This document shows, one piece after another, positions 22,756 to 33,259 of a stretch of 64,000 bases of DNA. The notes below the pieces were generated by a model. It was given only the letters and a program-made list of their open reading frames with translations, had not been told where the DNA came from and did no database searches. Made by a program: the position numbers and the translations under genes. Source of the DNA: Heterohyrax brucei (Eukaryota; Chordata; Mammalia; Hyracoidea; Procaviidae). The stretch lies in NCBI GenBank assembly GCA_028571685.1, contig CM053146.1, forward strand, positions 111,451,431 to 111,515,430, written 5' to 3'. Position 1 is the first letter of the stretch. Every line of letters starts with the position of its first letter.

Positions 22756-22773
22756 AACAAAGGCTGCCATTGG
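22756..22773. promoter_or_regulatory. TCF/SOX-like site next to inverted CCAAT box
   Basis: AACAAAGG at 22,756-22,763 matches the TCF/LEF and SOX core WWCAAAG. ATTGG at 22,769-22,773 is an inverted CCAAT (NF-Y) box. A direct CCAAT lies at 22,731-22,735. The position, about 0.9 kb before the FZD7 ATG, suits a promoter module. The binding factors are inferred from motif only. Confidence 0.5.
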
Positions 22774-22818
22774 TCTGTGTGGGGACTCACGGGCCCGCCC
22801 CCGGAGTGGTTTGTGAAT

Positions 22819-22840
22819 GGGGGGAGGGGAGGGGGCGGGG
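22819..22840 (+). promoter_or_regulatory. G-quadruplex motif containing a GC box
   Basis: Four guanine runs of 6, 4, 5 and 4 are separated by single bases, an arrangement that favours a stable parallel quadruplex. The last part (22,832-22,840) is a GGGGCGGGG Sp1-type GC box. It sits about 50 bases below the CCAAT/TCF cluster, where a core promoter would be expected. Confidence 0.6.
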
Positions 22841-23562
22841 CCCGGGATCCTCGGAGCCGACGCTTCTTCTGCGGAGTTGCGCGGCTCTGAGGCGTTACTC
22901 GGCGCTCTCTCCCGGCGGGCGGTGGCGGTAGCTGGACTCCGACTACGCGGCTCTCGAGAAAGCCGGTCCAGGCCGCGGACGCGGGGACCTCTCAGCTTCG
23001 AAAGCGGTGCGACAGGATTCCCCAAAAGAAGTTGCTGCCTGTTGGCTTCCAGGTGCCAGTCGAACTCTCAGGGAGAATCAGCCGTGTGACTGAAACTTGG
23101 GGCCGACGTTTAGGGGCTGAAGACGGAGCAGAGTGGAGAGTCTAAGGAGGAGGCGGCGGCGAGCGGAGCCTCGAGGCCAGGAGGCGGAGCAGCAGCGCCG
23201 AGGCGGCGGCCCTCGGGAGCAGGCGGCGGCGCCGGGTTCTCTCGTGACGGGGACAGACGTGGTGTGGGGAGCGTGCGCGTTAGTCAGCGCTGGGGGTCGA
23301 GAGACTTGGGCAAACTTTGAAGGGTAACCCGAGACGCTTGTTGCTCCTCGCCGCTGAGAAAGCCGCACCGTTACGTCTCGGCGGGGAGGGGAAGGCAGCT
23401 CCTCTCGGCGCCCTCGGCCCAGGCGGACGGGCGTGGGGCCCCAGCAGCCAGGCGGGTGCTGGGTGGAGGCGGCTGCGACGCCCCCGCGGCGCGGGCACCC
23501 CGGCGGCAGCGCCCTCGTCTCCGCGCCGCCCACAGCCCGGCCCCGGCGCCGGGAGGATTCTC

Positions 23563-23634
23563 ATGCGCCGGGCGCGGCGTCGCCTGCTCAGAACCCAGTC
23601 TCTCCCGGCCGCCTCGTCGCGCTTCTCCGGCTGA
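23563..23634 (+). other. Possible upstream open reading frame in the FZD7 leader
   Basis: An ATG at 23,563 opens a 23-codon arginine-rich reading frame in a different frame from FZD7. It ends with TGA at 23,632-23,634, 26 bases before the FZD7 start. The start context is weak (C at -3). It matters only if transcription begins upstream of 23,563, and conservation is unknown. Confidence 0.35.
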
Positions 23635-23660
23635 GAGCGCCGCTGCACCCGCGGCCGGCG

Positions 23661-25385
23661 ATGCGGGGCCCCGGCGCGGCCGCGTCGCGCTCGCCCCTGG
23701 GCCTGTGCGCCATGGTGCTGGCGCTGCTGGGCGCGCTGCCCGCGGGCGCCGGGGCGCAGCCGTACCACGGGGAGAAGGGCATCTCGGTGCCAGACCACGG
23801 CTTCTGCCAGCCCATCTCCATCCCTCTGTGCACGGACATCGCTTACAACCAGACCATCCTGCCCAACCTGCTGGGCCACACGAACCAAGAGGACGCAGGC
23901 CTCGAGGTGCACCAGTTCTACCCGCTCGTGAAGGTGCAGTGCTCGCCGGAGCTGCGTTTCTTCCTGTGCTCCATGTACGCGCCCGTCTGCACCGTCCTCG
24001 AGCAGGCCATCCCGCCGTGCCGCTCGCTGTGTGAACGCGCCCGCCAGGGCTGCGAGGCGCTCATGAACAAGTTCGGCTTCCAGTGGCCCGAGCGGCTGCG
24101 CTGCGAGAACTTCCCGGTGCACGGGGCGGGCGAGATCTGCGTGGGCCAGAACACGTCGGATGGCTCCGGGGGCCCGGGCGGCGGCCCCACCGCCTACCCC
24201 ACTGCGCCCTACCTGCCCGACGTGCCTTTCACCGCGCTGCCCCCGGGGGCAGCGGACGGCAGGGGCCGCTCGGCCTTCCCCTTCTCGTGTCCTCGCCAGC
24301 TCAAAGTGCCCCCCTACCTGGGCTACCGCTTCCTGGGCGAGCGGGACTGCGGCGCCCCGTGCGAGCCGGGCCGCGCCAACGGCCTCATGTACTTCAAGGA
24401 GGAGGAGCGGCACTTCGCCCGCCTCTGGGTGGGCGTGTGGTCGGTGCTGTGCTGCGCTTCGACGCTCTTCACGGTGCTCACCTACCTGGTGGACATGCGG
24501 CGCTTCAGCTACCCCGAGCGGCCCATCATCTTCCTCTCGGGCTGCTACTTCATGGTGGCCTTGGCACACGTGGCCGGCTTCCTGCTGGAGGACCGCGCCG
24601 TGTGCGTGGAGCGCTTCTCGGACGAAGGCTACCGCACGGTGGCGCAGGGCACCAAGAAGGAGGGCTGCACCATCCTCTTCATGGTGCTCTACTTCTTCGG
24701 CATGGCCAGCTCCATCTGGTGGGTCATCCTGTCGCTCACCTGGTTCTTGGCGGCAGGCATGAAATGGGGCCACGAGGCCATCGAGGCCAACTCGCAGTAC
24801 TTCCACCTGGCCGCGTGGGCCGTGCCCGCCGTCAAGACCATCACCATCCTGGCCATGGGCCAGGTGGACGGGGACCTGCTCAGCGGGGTGTGCTACGTGG
24901 GCCTCTCGAGCGTGGACGCTCTGCGGGGCTTCGTGCTGGCCCCCCTGTTTGTCTACCTCTTCATCGGCACCTCCTTCCTGCTGGCCGGCTTCGTGTCCCT
25001 CTTCCGCATCCGCACCATCATGAAGCACGACGGCACCAAGACGGAGAAGCTGGAGAAGCTGATGGTGCGCATCGGCGTCTTCAGCGTGCTCTACACGGTG
25101 CCCGCCACCATCGTGCTGGCCTGCTACTTCTACGAGCAGGCCTTCCGCGAGCACTGGGAGCGCACCTGGCTCCTGCAGACCTGCAAGAGCTACGCGGTGC
25201 CCTGCCCGCCCGGCCACTTCCCGCCCATGAGCCCCGACTTCACCGTCTTCATGATCAAGTACCTGATGACCATGATCGTGGGCATCACCACTGGCTTCTG
25301 GATCTGGTCGGGCAAGACCCTGCAGTCGTGGCGCCGTTTCTACCACAGACTCAGCCACAGCGGCAAGGGGGAGACTGCGGTATGA
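23661..25385 (+). CDS. FZD7: Frizzled-7, Wnt receptor (intact single-exon gene)
   Basis: Seven-pass plasma-membrane receptor for Wnt ligands that signals through Dishevelled in the beta-catenin and planar-polarity pathways. The 574-residue product has the length I recall for human FZD7 and is nearly identical to it by recognition. Layout: signal peptide 1-32, ending AGAGA before QPYHGEKG; cysteine-rich Frizzled domain about 44-163, with N-glycosylation sites N63 (NQT) and N164 (NTS); a Gly/Pro-rich linker to about residue 210; seven membrane segments between about 255 and 548; KTLQSW at 552-557, which binds the Dishevelled PDZ domain; and a C-terminal ETAV PDZ ligand. The start is the first in-frame ATG: 76 upstream in-frame codons are open but contain no ATG, and -3 is G. 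There are no introns, frameshifts or missing cysteines that I can see. GC-rich third positions match the surrounding CpG island. FZD1/FZD2 are the nearest alternatives, but the signal peptide, linker and tail fit FZD7. Confidence 0.98.
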   Translation: MRGPGAAASRSPLGLCAMVLALLGALPAGAGAQPYHGEKGISVPDHGFCQPISIPLCTDIAYNQTILPNLLGHTNQEDAGLEVHQFYPLVKVQCSPELRFFLCSMYAPVCTVLEQAIPPCRSLCERARQGCEALMNKFGFQWPERLRCENFPVHGAGEICVGQNTSDGSGGPGGGPTAYPTAPYLPDVPFTALPPGAADGRGRSAFPFSCPRQLKVPPYLGYRFLGERDCGAPCEPGRANGLMYFKEEERHFARLWVGVWSVLCCASTLFTVLTYLVDMRRFSYPERPIIFLSGCYFMVALAHVAGFLLEDRAVCVERFSDEGYRTVAQGTKKEGCTILFMVLYFFGMASSIWWVILSLTWFLAAGMKWGHEAIEANSQYFHLAAWAVPAVKTITILAMGQVDGDLLSGVCYVGLSSVDALRGFVLAPLFVYLFIGTSFLLAGFVSLFRIRTIMKHDGTKTEKLEKLMVRIGVFSVLYTVPATIVLACYFYEQAFREHWERTWLLQTCKSYAVPCPPGHFPPMSPDFTVFMIKYLMTMIVGITTGFWIWSGKTLQSWRRFYHRLSHSGKGETAV

Positions 25386-27463
25386 GCCCCGCCCTGCCCC
25401 GGCCTCCCCTCCCCCCGGCAGGGGTGAGGCGCGGGACAGGACTGCTGGGGGAGCGGGGAGGGCAGTTGTGTCTGTGACCTCTTCTGCCGCCACTGAGGAG
25501 TGACCTGGAGGAGCGGAGTCAGCTGCAGATTTGGGCTGCGGGGTGAGGCTGGAAAGGAGGCCTGGGCGGAAAGGCGGATTAGGTAAAAAGACTGCTGGTG
25601 TGAAGATTTGCGGGCTCCTGATGTGATGACACGGTGATGTTAATGGCGTCAGGTCGGGGCAGACTGGGGCCTACGTGGGGACAACTGAGAGCTGCAGAGA
25701 CTGCTGCGAGGTCTGCCCGGCGCAGGGGCTTCACGGGCGGTCAGCCGGTCCTCCGCCCTGTGGAAAGTGGCCTGTCCTCACGCCCGTGAGGCCCGGGTGA
25801 AAGGTACAGCTCTGTCTGCGGCGGCCTCTTTGTTGGAAAGAGGGAGGACTCCCTGCGGTGTCCTTGTCAAGCGGTGGTCAAACCATAATCTCTTTTCACT
25901 GAGGCCAAACTGGAGCCCAGATGGGTTAATTTCCAGGGTCAGACAGTACAGTGTCGCCCCCAGGCCCCCCTGCCTCCTGTGTTTCCTCCCCCAGCCCTTT
26001 CAAGTCTTGTAGAATCAGCATTCGGAAGTCTTGGGAGACCTGCCTCCTAGAATCCTAATGTGAGAATGCGAAAGAAATAATTATATTTCGAGAGGAGACA
26101 AGTAGTAGATATTTCTGCTGCTTTTTTAATTTTCTGGGGCAGGCAGGCAGGAAGAAACAAAGGTATCTTAATTTGGTTTAATACCCTGAAAAGGAGGGGC
26201 GACTTGTTGCTTTTCAAAACAGGAATGCGTTTTCCCCGTCTTTGTTTTGTAAGAGACAAAAGAAGAAACAGAAGTGTCCCCCTGTGGAAAGGCATAACTG
26301 TATAAGACAGCAACTTGCGTAGGCAAAGGAGCGCAAATCTGAGGTTTCACTTTAGATGTTAATTTGGTTGCGATAAACATTCCTTTTTAAGGAAACGTGA
26401 AGGGCAGTGTGCTTTCTTACCCATAAGTAGAGGTTTTGACTTGGCCAAAGAAAATGCAAGAGGTTTGATCGTTGGGCTTTGTTTTAAATCATTTTAATTT
26501 GTAAACATATGATTGGTTAAAATGGGTGGGGGAAATTTCCCCTTCCATTTTTCAAAAAAAAAAAATTAAAGAAGCCTCTATTTAGGTTTTCAGTTATTTT
26601 CCTCCAGTTTGAATCTTTCAAGATAAAAGGAAAATGAAAATGCCTTCAATCTCATAATGAAAGAAATTAAAAAAAAAAAAGTAAAAGAACCATTTTGTCT
26701 CCTATTGTCAGTTCCTCTTTTGGTAAAACATGTGGAGGCCAACCCTGTCTCTGTGGTTGGGTGGGGAGGTGATGTGCAAGGTGGCTGCTAGTGAATGAAG
26801 CAGGAAGTAGGAACCGTGGACCCCCTTTTTAAGGAAAGTCATTAAGAGAAGGTAAACTTCAAAGTAATTCTGGAGTTCTTTGAAATGTGCTGGATGACTT
26901 AAATTTATTCATCTTAAATCATGTACTTCGTCTGTAATAGAACTGATTGATTTGCACAATGGTCTGAAGCTGAGCAGAGTCTCGTGAGAACTAACCTTTA
27001 TCCACCTTTGCTGCTGCCCACCAGTAGCTACTGAGGCTACGTTATCTTGTTTCTCAGAACAGTTTTAAAATACCAAGCATAAAGGAGTAACTGTCAGGAC
27101 TGGTGTTACTTTATGTATGTATGTGTATTCAGTTGAGTGGAGCTGCTTTTGATCTTAAGGTTAAAATGGACATTGTGTTTCTTCAACTTCCAAAACTGTC
27201 ATACCTGCCAGGTTTTTAAAACCCGCTACAGAGGTTTTTAGCATCTTTTGTGTTGTTTTGTTTAAGTGCATGTGAAAATTGTATAATAGAGATAAGTGCA
27301 GTATGTATATTTTGTAAATCTCCCATTTTTGTAAGAAAATATATATTGTATTTATACATTTTTACTTTGGATTTTTGCCTTGTTTTGCCTTTAAAAGTGT
27401 ACGATGAAGCCCCACTTTATCACATGTACAGATCACAAATAAATTTCTTTTTTTAAAAATACA
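25386..27463 (+). other. FZD7: FZD7 3' untranslated region
   Basis: Unbroken unique sequence from the stop codon to the poly(A) signal at 27,438, about 2.08 kb. GC content falls steadily and the distal half is AU-rich, with several A or T runs and AUUUA-type stretches that could affect mRNA stability. No SINE has entered it. Its length agrees with my recollection of the human 3'UTR of about 2 kb. Confidence 0.8.
27438..27443 (+). terminator. FZD7: FZD7 polyadenylation signal
   Basis: Canonical AATAAA, followed about 20 bases later by a CA (likely cleavage near 27,463) and then a GU-rich downstream element at 27,465-27,500. Confidence 0.85.
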
Positions 27464-27757
27464 AAGGTGGATGTTTCTTTGGTTTGCTGTTCCTCTGTCT
27501 CACTAACCCAGTGTTAATGGAGAGAAGGTATAGAGGGACACTTGGTAGTGTCCACCATTGAGGAGGATGCGATGAGGTATTGAAGTCTGTTTTACCTGGC
27601 TTTTTAAAACACAAACTATAGTGAATGCTTTGCCTGTCCTAATTTTTTGTAGTTTTTGCTTCCTGTCTGCAACCCTCCCTTCGCCATCCCTGCCCAACCC
27701 CCACACACATCCCTGAGCATTTCCACAGTCTGATTTGGATGACTTATTGAAGGTACA

Positions 27758-27763
27758 AATAAA
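27758..27763 (+). terminator. Possible alternative downstream poly(A) signal
   Basis: A second AATAAA about 320 bases beyond the main signal, followed by a T-rich stretch. It could give a slightly longer FZD7 message, but it may be chance in AT-rich DNA. Confidence 0.25.
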
Positions 27764-27799
27764 CATTTCTTTTACAGAGGTGTCAGATCCACGTGAAGG

Positions 27800-27912
27800 A
27801 AAGCCTGGTGAACGGCTCCTTCACAAATATTAAAGCCAAGAAAATCCTATGGAGCAGTTAGTTCTACACTAAAAAACATGGGGTCATCCCACCGGATTTG
27901 GTTTGGTGTTCT
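27800..27912 (+). mobile_element. AfroSINE, degraded
   Basis: gccaagaaaatcctatggag, gttctacact and catggggtcat, then a ggtttggtgtt tail. The first retroelement downstream of FZD7. Confidence 0.6.
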
Positions 27913-30139
27913 TTTTCTCTTATTTTTTTGGTCTGGTCCCTGCTTTCACTGCCATTGGGAAATGAAATTCATATTAACAAGAGACTGGAAGGTATTTTCT
28001 GGTGAGTTTTCTTTGGGAAGAATTCAGTGAGTTATTTTGTTTTTAACTGATTGGTGTGTTTGTATTCTGATGCACCCTGTTTAAGCTGTTACACTTAAAT
28101 GCTTTGAGTTCAGGCTGCAGAAAAGCCTGTAGGTGCTTCCACATAATAGCAGAGGGCTTCCCTGCCCTTGCTTCACTCTGCCTTCTAGGTAAACTGAACC
28201 AGAGGTCAAGTGACTCCCAGAGGTGGCCAAGAATCTGCAGCTCAGGCAGGAATAGACTTCATGCCTGACCTGGAGGTGGCCTCAGAAGTCACTGAGGCTA
28301 TTCTTTCCACTTGGAGGAGAGGCTAACCTTGGAATCAGATGTGACAGAGATGCCTTTGCTATTCAGGCAATCTGATATTCAAAAGTCCCTTAGGGAAATG
28401 ACAAAGGCTTTCTCATAATTCCAGGTCTTGCCAGAATTTTTCACTCACCTCTAACTCAGGGCCCTGTTTCCTGGCTTTTGGTAATATAGTTTCTTCGTTG
28501 TCTGGTAGCAGGCAAGACCCAGCAGCAGATTGGGTACTGCTGTGTCTGCTTCACCGCTTTGGCCCTTAATTTCTGTAGCTCTAACACTCAGCAGAAACAG
28601 TTCTGTTTTTGTTTTAATTAACAGGCTCACACACATGGCTGGTGTGTTTTACAAACACATGAAATGAAAACCAGTGACAGACAGTTCTCCCCAGGAGGAG
28701 GAAGCCCCTAGTGAGTCTGCACTCTGCAAAGCAGCTTTCCTTTATTACCCTCCTGGGTTTTGAACATCACAATGAGTGTGAGGTCATCTTAACCTGTGAA
28801 ATTTTGGCATTGGAGAAGGAAAGAAATACTGACTTAAAGTCTCTTAAGGTTTATCCAGTTTTTGCTCATAAAATGACACGTTTTAGGTTAAAGCATGCTT
28901 GCCTCTCTTAACACCATACTAATAGTGCCTGTTAAGAATGTTTGCTTTTAGAGTAGGTAGAAGGCTCCCAACGGGGTTTTTGCTCACAAATTAACTGCTA
29001 AAGACACTTAGGCCTTTCTACTGGGAGAGCTGTGTGACCGCTCATATAAACGTGTCCCTGTCCTCTCCTCAGCCCTGCCTTGTCCTTCAAGTCTCTCCAG
29101 GATCAAAAAGTGTTAGCCTTTAGTGAGAGAACAAAGGCTGTATATGAATACATTATTACCTGCTTTTTTGTAAGCAAAGATAAAATGTTCTATTTAATTC
29201 CTTTCACACTCATGTGCAGTTAATTCTTACCTAAGAATTTTAGAAGCTCAGGGATAAATTTAAGGAGGTACATCTTAGCAGAAAATATGTGAAGGAGAGT
29301 GTTAGTGAAAGGGCTTGTGTATAGTTTAAGAAAACGTTGGCAAGAGTTTGGTGTTAATCCCTAGATAAGGAGCAGAAACATTTGTGAAAATCTTCAGTTT
29401 ATAAAACAAAACTAGTCTACAAAACAATCCCGAATGCAACACCCAGTCTTTTTAAGTAGGTGTGTGAGAAATCTTGGCAATAAATAAGCAAATGTCATGT
29501 TGACAACATCTTACCATAGACAAAAATTGACTTTTTTAAAGGCTTGATATAAAACAGTGATATTAGGAATTCTCTTGGTAGGACTGGGAGGGAAACAGCT
29601 GTAGGTCTGAGCTCTGTGATTATACTGGGAAAATCTTACTCCCCCATCTTTAATTTCACTGAAAAGGCAAGTAGCTATTTATAGATGGTATATTTTTATA
29701 TATGAGTATGTGCACGGTGAGTAACAATCTGCAGGACTCCAGCAAATCCTAGAAGAGATGAAAAACACCCCAATATGGGCTTAAATAATCAATTCATAGA
29801 TTCATTCTGTTTTTCTCATTTCTCTTCAGTGGCATTAAACTGATTTCATAAAACTTGATTGTTCAAGTCTTTCCAGTTTGTGACATATCTTACATCTGAA
29901 TCTGTATTCGTCACATTTCATCTAAAAGTAAACTAATTAAAAGGAAACAATAAAAATATTCTTTGAGCCTTTGATAAATATGCATTGTGAATCTTATTCT
30001 CTGGCTGTTGGGGGTGGGGTGGAAGGCATGATCAATTTGGATTTTCCCAATTGGGAAAATGGAAAATGGAAAAAATGTAGTTTGACTAAGACAGTGAGTA
30101 GTAATTCTATAGTAATCCAGCTTAGCAAATATTATGTAA
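27913..30139. other. Intergenic, repeat-poor
   Basis: About 2.2 kb just beyond FZD7 without a gene or a repeat family I can name. Candidate space for 3' regulatory elements. Confidence 0.4.
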
Positions 30140-30375
30140 AAAAAAGTCACAGCCACCACCCATCTGTCATTGGAGACATGAATGTTGCTGTAATACTAAA
30201 CAGGATAAAGGCTTGGAAATCTACTTGCAGAATTAGCCAATGAACATTGTATGGATCAAACAGTCCAATCCCCGCCCCGTCGTGGAGATGGTGCAGGACC
30301 AGGCAACATTTCATGCTGTTATGCATGGAGTCCACTTGTGCTGGGGACAGACTAACCACAGCAACATGTAAAAGG
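30140..30375 (+). mobile_element. AfroSINE class C, 5'-truncated
   Basis: Begins at cagccaccacccatctgtca, then aggcttggaaatctacttgc, gtggagatggtgcaggacc, and a degraded tail. Confidence 0.75.
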
Positions 30376-30599
30376 CACTGCAGCTCCTAGGAGATTCTAC
30401 TAGAGGATCATTAGGAGCTGGAATGATGCCACAGCAGTGGGTGTAGTTTTGTTTTGTTTTAGAGATAAAAGTAAGACTCAGTCCACCTGAAGTAACTCTT
30501 CAACCTAGCTGGGAGTGACGGGGGCATGTTCAAGGAGTCACAGACGACTACGATACTAGACAGAATCTAGTAGATACCATTACAGAGACACAAATGCTA

Positions 30600-30810
30600 T
30601 TGATTCCATTACCTGACATTTGGTGGTATTTACTGTTTTTAAAAACTCCTTTCACATCCATCACTTCCTTTTATCTTCACAGTAATTATAACAACCCTGT
30701 AATGTGAAATAATTGCTACTTTAATGATGAAGAATTTGAAAAGCTCACTGAGGAAGTGACATACGCATAGAAAGGAACCAGTCCTCAGATTCTAAACCCA
30801 ATGCTCTTTC
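30600..30810 (+). mobile_element. MIR SINE
   Basis: Follows the MIR core: atcttcacagtaattataac, aaccctgtaatgtgaaata, then gctcactgaggaagtgacat. Confidence 0.65.
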
Positions 30811-30834
30811 TGTAATAAACCACACAGCTTCTGA

Positions 30835-30998
30835 AGGGAAACCCTAGTGGTGTACAGTGGCTAAGGGCTATGCTGCTTACCCCAAAAGTCGGCAGCTTGA
30901 ATCCACTATACACTTTTTGGAAACCGTATGGGGCAGTACTCTGTACTATAGCATTGCCATGAGTTGGAACTGACTTGATGACAACAGGTTTCTTTTTT
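30835..30998 (+). mobile_element. AfroSINE class A
   Basis: Head gggaaaccctagtggtgtac, B-box region cggcagcttgaatccac, tail ttgccatgagttggaactga. Confidence 0.82.
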
Positions 30999-31099
30999 TG
31001 TTTTTGTGTTTTTTCCCTGAAGAGAACTAAGAGTCTCAGTGGTGGGAGTGACCCATTGATTCATGGAGACAGGACGCACAATAAAGACATTTCCCAAGA

Positions 31100-31855
31100 A
31101 CTTAAATGAAGTGATCCTTCAACATCCATGGAAGAAATCAAACAGTGTATTGCATTGGATAAATCTGCTGTGAAAGACCTCTTTATGTTGTTAAAAAGCC
31201 AAGATGTCCCTTTGTGGACTAAGGTGTGCCTGACCCAAGCCATAGTATTTTGAATCGCCTTATTTGTGTATGAAACTGGACAATGAGAATAAGGAAGACT
31301 GAAGAAGAATGAATGCCTTTGAATTTTCACGTTGGCAAAGAATACTGACTATACCACGGACTGCCAGGAGAATGAACAAATCTGTGTTGGAAAAGTATAA
31401 CCAGAGTACTCCTTGGAGTCAAGGATGGTGCAAGTTCATCTTATGTCCTTTGGCCATGTTATCAGGAGGACCTAGTCTCTGGGAAGCGATGTCATGGTTG
31501 GTAAAGTAGAATGTTAGCAAAAAAGAAACCAAAAAAAGAAAAAAAACCCAAACCCATTGTATTGATTCCAACTCATGGAAACCCCATAGGACAGCAGAAC
31601 TGCCCCGTGAAGTTTCTGAGGAGCACCTGGTGGATTCGAAATGCTGACCCCTTGTTTAGCGGGCATAGCCCTTAGCCACCACACCACCAGGGTTTCCCAG
31701 CAAAAAAGGAGGAAGATCCTTAATGAGACAGGTTAACACAATGGCTGTAACAATGGGCTGAAGTATAACAATGATTGTGAGGGTGGTGCAGGACTGTTCT
31801 GTCATATATAGGGCTGCTACAAGACAGAACCAACGCGAAGGCACCTGATAACAAC
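31100..31855 (+). mobile_element. RTE-clade LINE, 5'-truncated, with nested SINE
   Basis: Decayed end of the reverse-transcriptase ORF: DNA words gcctttgaattttcacgttg, ccacggactgccaggagaat, gtcctttggccatgttatca and aaaggaggaagatccttaat. Ends with the RTE tail aaggcacctgataacaacag. Many stops. A class A SINE interrupts it at 31,526. Confidence 0.8.
31526..31698 (-). mobile_element. AfroSINE class A inside the RTE
   Basis: Complete antisense copy flanked by agcaaaaaag at 31,516-31,525 and 31,699-31,708. It is younger than its RTE host. Confidence 0.9.
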
Positions 31856-32527
31856 AGAAAAATAACTGACAAAGGCCTCCTCCGGCATCCTGGGATTCCA
31901 AGCCGCCATTATAAACTGCTAAGCTGTCACATCCATTTGTGGACCATCTGCAGCAAGTTATAAATCTCAGGCTGGTTGTTTTTCCCTCATGAAGGTCATT
32001 GTCCCATTCTTCAACCAAGCAGTGAAGGAAAATGAGCTTTAATATTGGCCATTGCAAGGAAATCTAATATAAAAGGTCAAAGTATTACTGTAATCTGAAG
32101 CCAAAATACATGTTTTGGGGTTGTCTAGTCTCTTGAATTGGCTATTCTACCACTTCTTTCCACTAGGAACTATGTCCCATCAGCTGATGATGCATCTTCC
32201 TCAACACCAAAGGCATTTTATTGGGTAGAATCTTGGTTTCTCTCAAAGACTACGCCTGTATCATAACCAGTTGGTTACAGCCTCTTTGAGATTTCTGTTT
32301 GTGGATATTTCAGTGTCAAGTAGGGAATTTAAATGGCTGGAATAATAGGAAAGAGGTTTTCCATTTTGATCCATTATACCTAGCCAAGGACTTAAATGTG
32401 TCTAGGTCATGTCTGAAGAGCTCCACCTGACAAAATAAAATTGAAACTATTAAGAAGGGTTCCAACGTGCTTTATTCGTGGGGTGAAGACAGAGCTACTT
32501 TACTTCATAAGAATATTTTAGGAAGCT
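31856..32527. other. Intergenic, nothing recognised
   Basis: No gene or named repeat found. Confidence 0.35.
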
Positions 32528-32697
32528 CAGGAAACCCTGAAGGCATAGTGGTTAAGTGTCACAACTGCCAGTCAAAAGCTCAGCAGTTCAAATACACCAT
32601 ACGCTCCTGGGAAACACCTGGAGAGGGGTGGCAGTTCTAACTCTATTCTATAGGGTCACTATGAGTCGGAATCGACTCAATGGCAGTGGGCTTTTTA
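32528..32697 (+). mobile_element. AfroSINE class A
   Basis: Head ggaaaccctgaaggcatagt and well-kept tail actatgagtcggaatcgact. About 20 extra bases near 32,612 look like a small internal duplication. Confidence 0.85.
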
Positions 32698-33259
32698 GGG
32701 AACTCAAGTCCACTTCATTTCTATTTAGCTTCCTTTAATGCTTCACACCTACAAATCTCCAAATGCTGCCTGGCTCCAGCATCTGATTCAGCTTTGAGTT
32801 CCAGAAGTGGTCTCTGAGAGAAGGGTTTATAAAGAGCAGGAAAGGACACTTAGGGAACAGGGTACGGAGAGGAGGAATGAGGAAAGCAAATTTCATAAAG
32901 CTTTTTTGAGATGGTAACTGGAGACTACTCACCCTTAGAAAATTTGATCCCTATTGTTTGTCTTGGCTTTGCCGATTCCAGAAGGCAATTCAATCAAAGG
33001 GAAAAGTGTCTTGGGGAGGATGTAATGGAATAGGAAATACATTACCAACAATGAAAATGCATGCAGCATAACCTAGCACCCATTATTTTTTTTTAGTATA
33101 CAGAGGGAAATAAATGGCTGTAACATTTAGTTTCCATTTTCAGATCTCAGGAAGGAGCGCTAACTGACAACTGGTCCCTGAGTTGCCTTTTGCAGCAGAT
33201 GTAGAGAATAAACCCTTGAGCTAAAGTCATGGATCATCTCCAGCCCCAACAAATTATTT
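32698..33259. other. Intergenic, nothing recognised
   Basis: No gene or named repeat found. Confidence 0.35.

Larger units (their letters stand above)
22640..23660 (+). promoter_or_regulatory. FZD7: FZD7 proximal promoter and 5' untranslated region
   Basis: No TATA box is visible. The segment holds CCAAT at 22,731, an inverted CCAAT at 22,769, an AACAAAGG motif at 22,756, a GC box at 22,832 and very GC-rich sequence to the start codon. The transcription start cannot be fixed from sequence. As I recall, the human transcript has a short leader, which would put the start near 23.6 kb, but the promoter motifs cluster 0.8-0.9 kb upstream of the ATG. FZD7 is a known Wnt/beta-catenin target, so feedback through the TCF-like site is plausible. 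Confidence 0.7.
22090..25490. promoter_or_regulatory. CpG island over the FZD7 promoter and coding exon
   Basis: CpG dinucleotides become dense near 22.1 kb, peak from 22.8 to 25.4 kb and fall off abruptly after the stop codon. The rest of the window is CpG-poor. Retroelements are absent across it. Such islands mark constitutively unmethylated promoters of developmental genes. The borders are estimated by eye, not computed. Confidence 0.85.

Noticed and set aside
22817-23089. Short open frame in the promoter region
   Set aside because: Arg/Gly/Ser-rich CpG-island artefact. No domain and no evidence that this DNA is transcribed in that frame.
24083-25477. 464-codon second-frame plus-strand open frame
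   Set aside because: GC-driven shadow of FZD7 with no recognisable protein content.
23280-25493. Long minus-strand open frame opposite FZD7 as a gene
   Set aside because: Low-complexity Ala/Arg/Gly/His-rich translation, explained by absence of TTA, CTA and TCA codons in FZD7. No known domain.
31656-32057. 133-codon minus-strand open frame
   Set aside because: Runs through the nested SINE and RTE tail into unique DNA. No protein similarity recognised.
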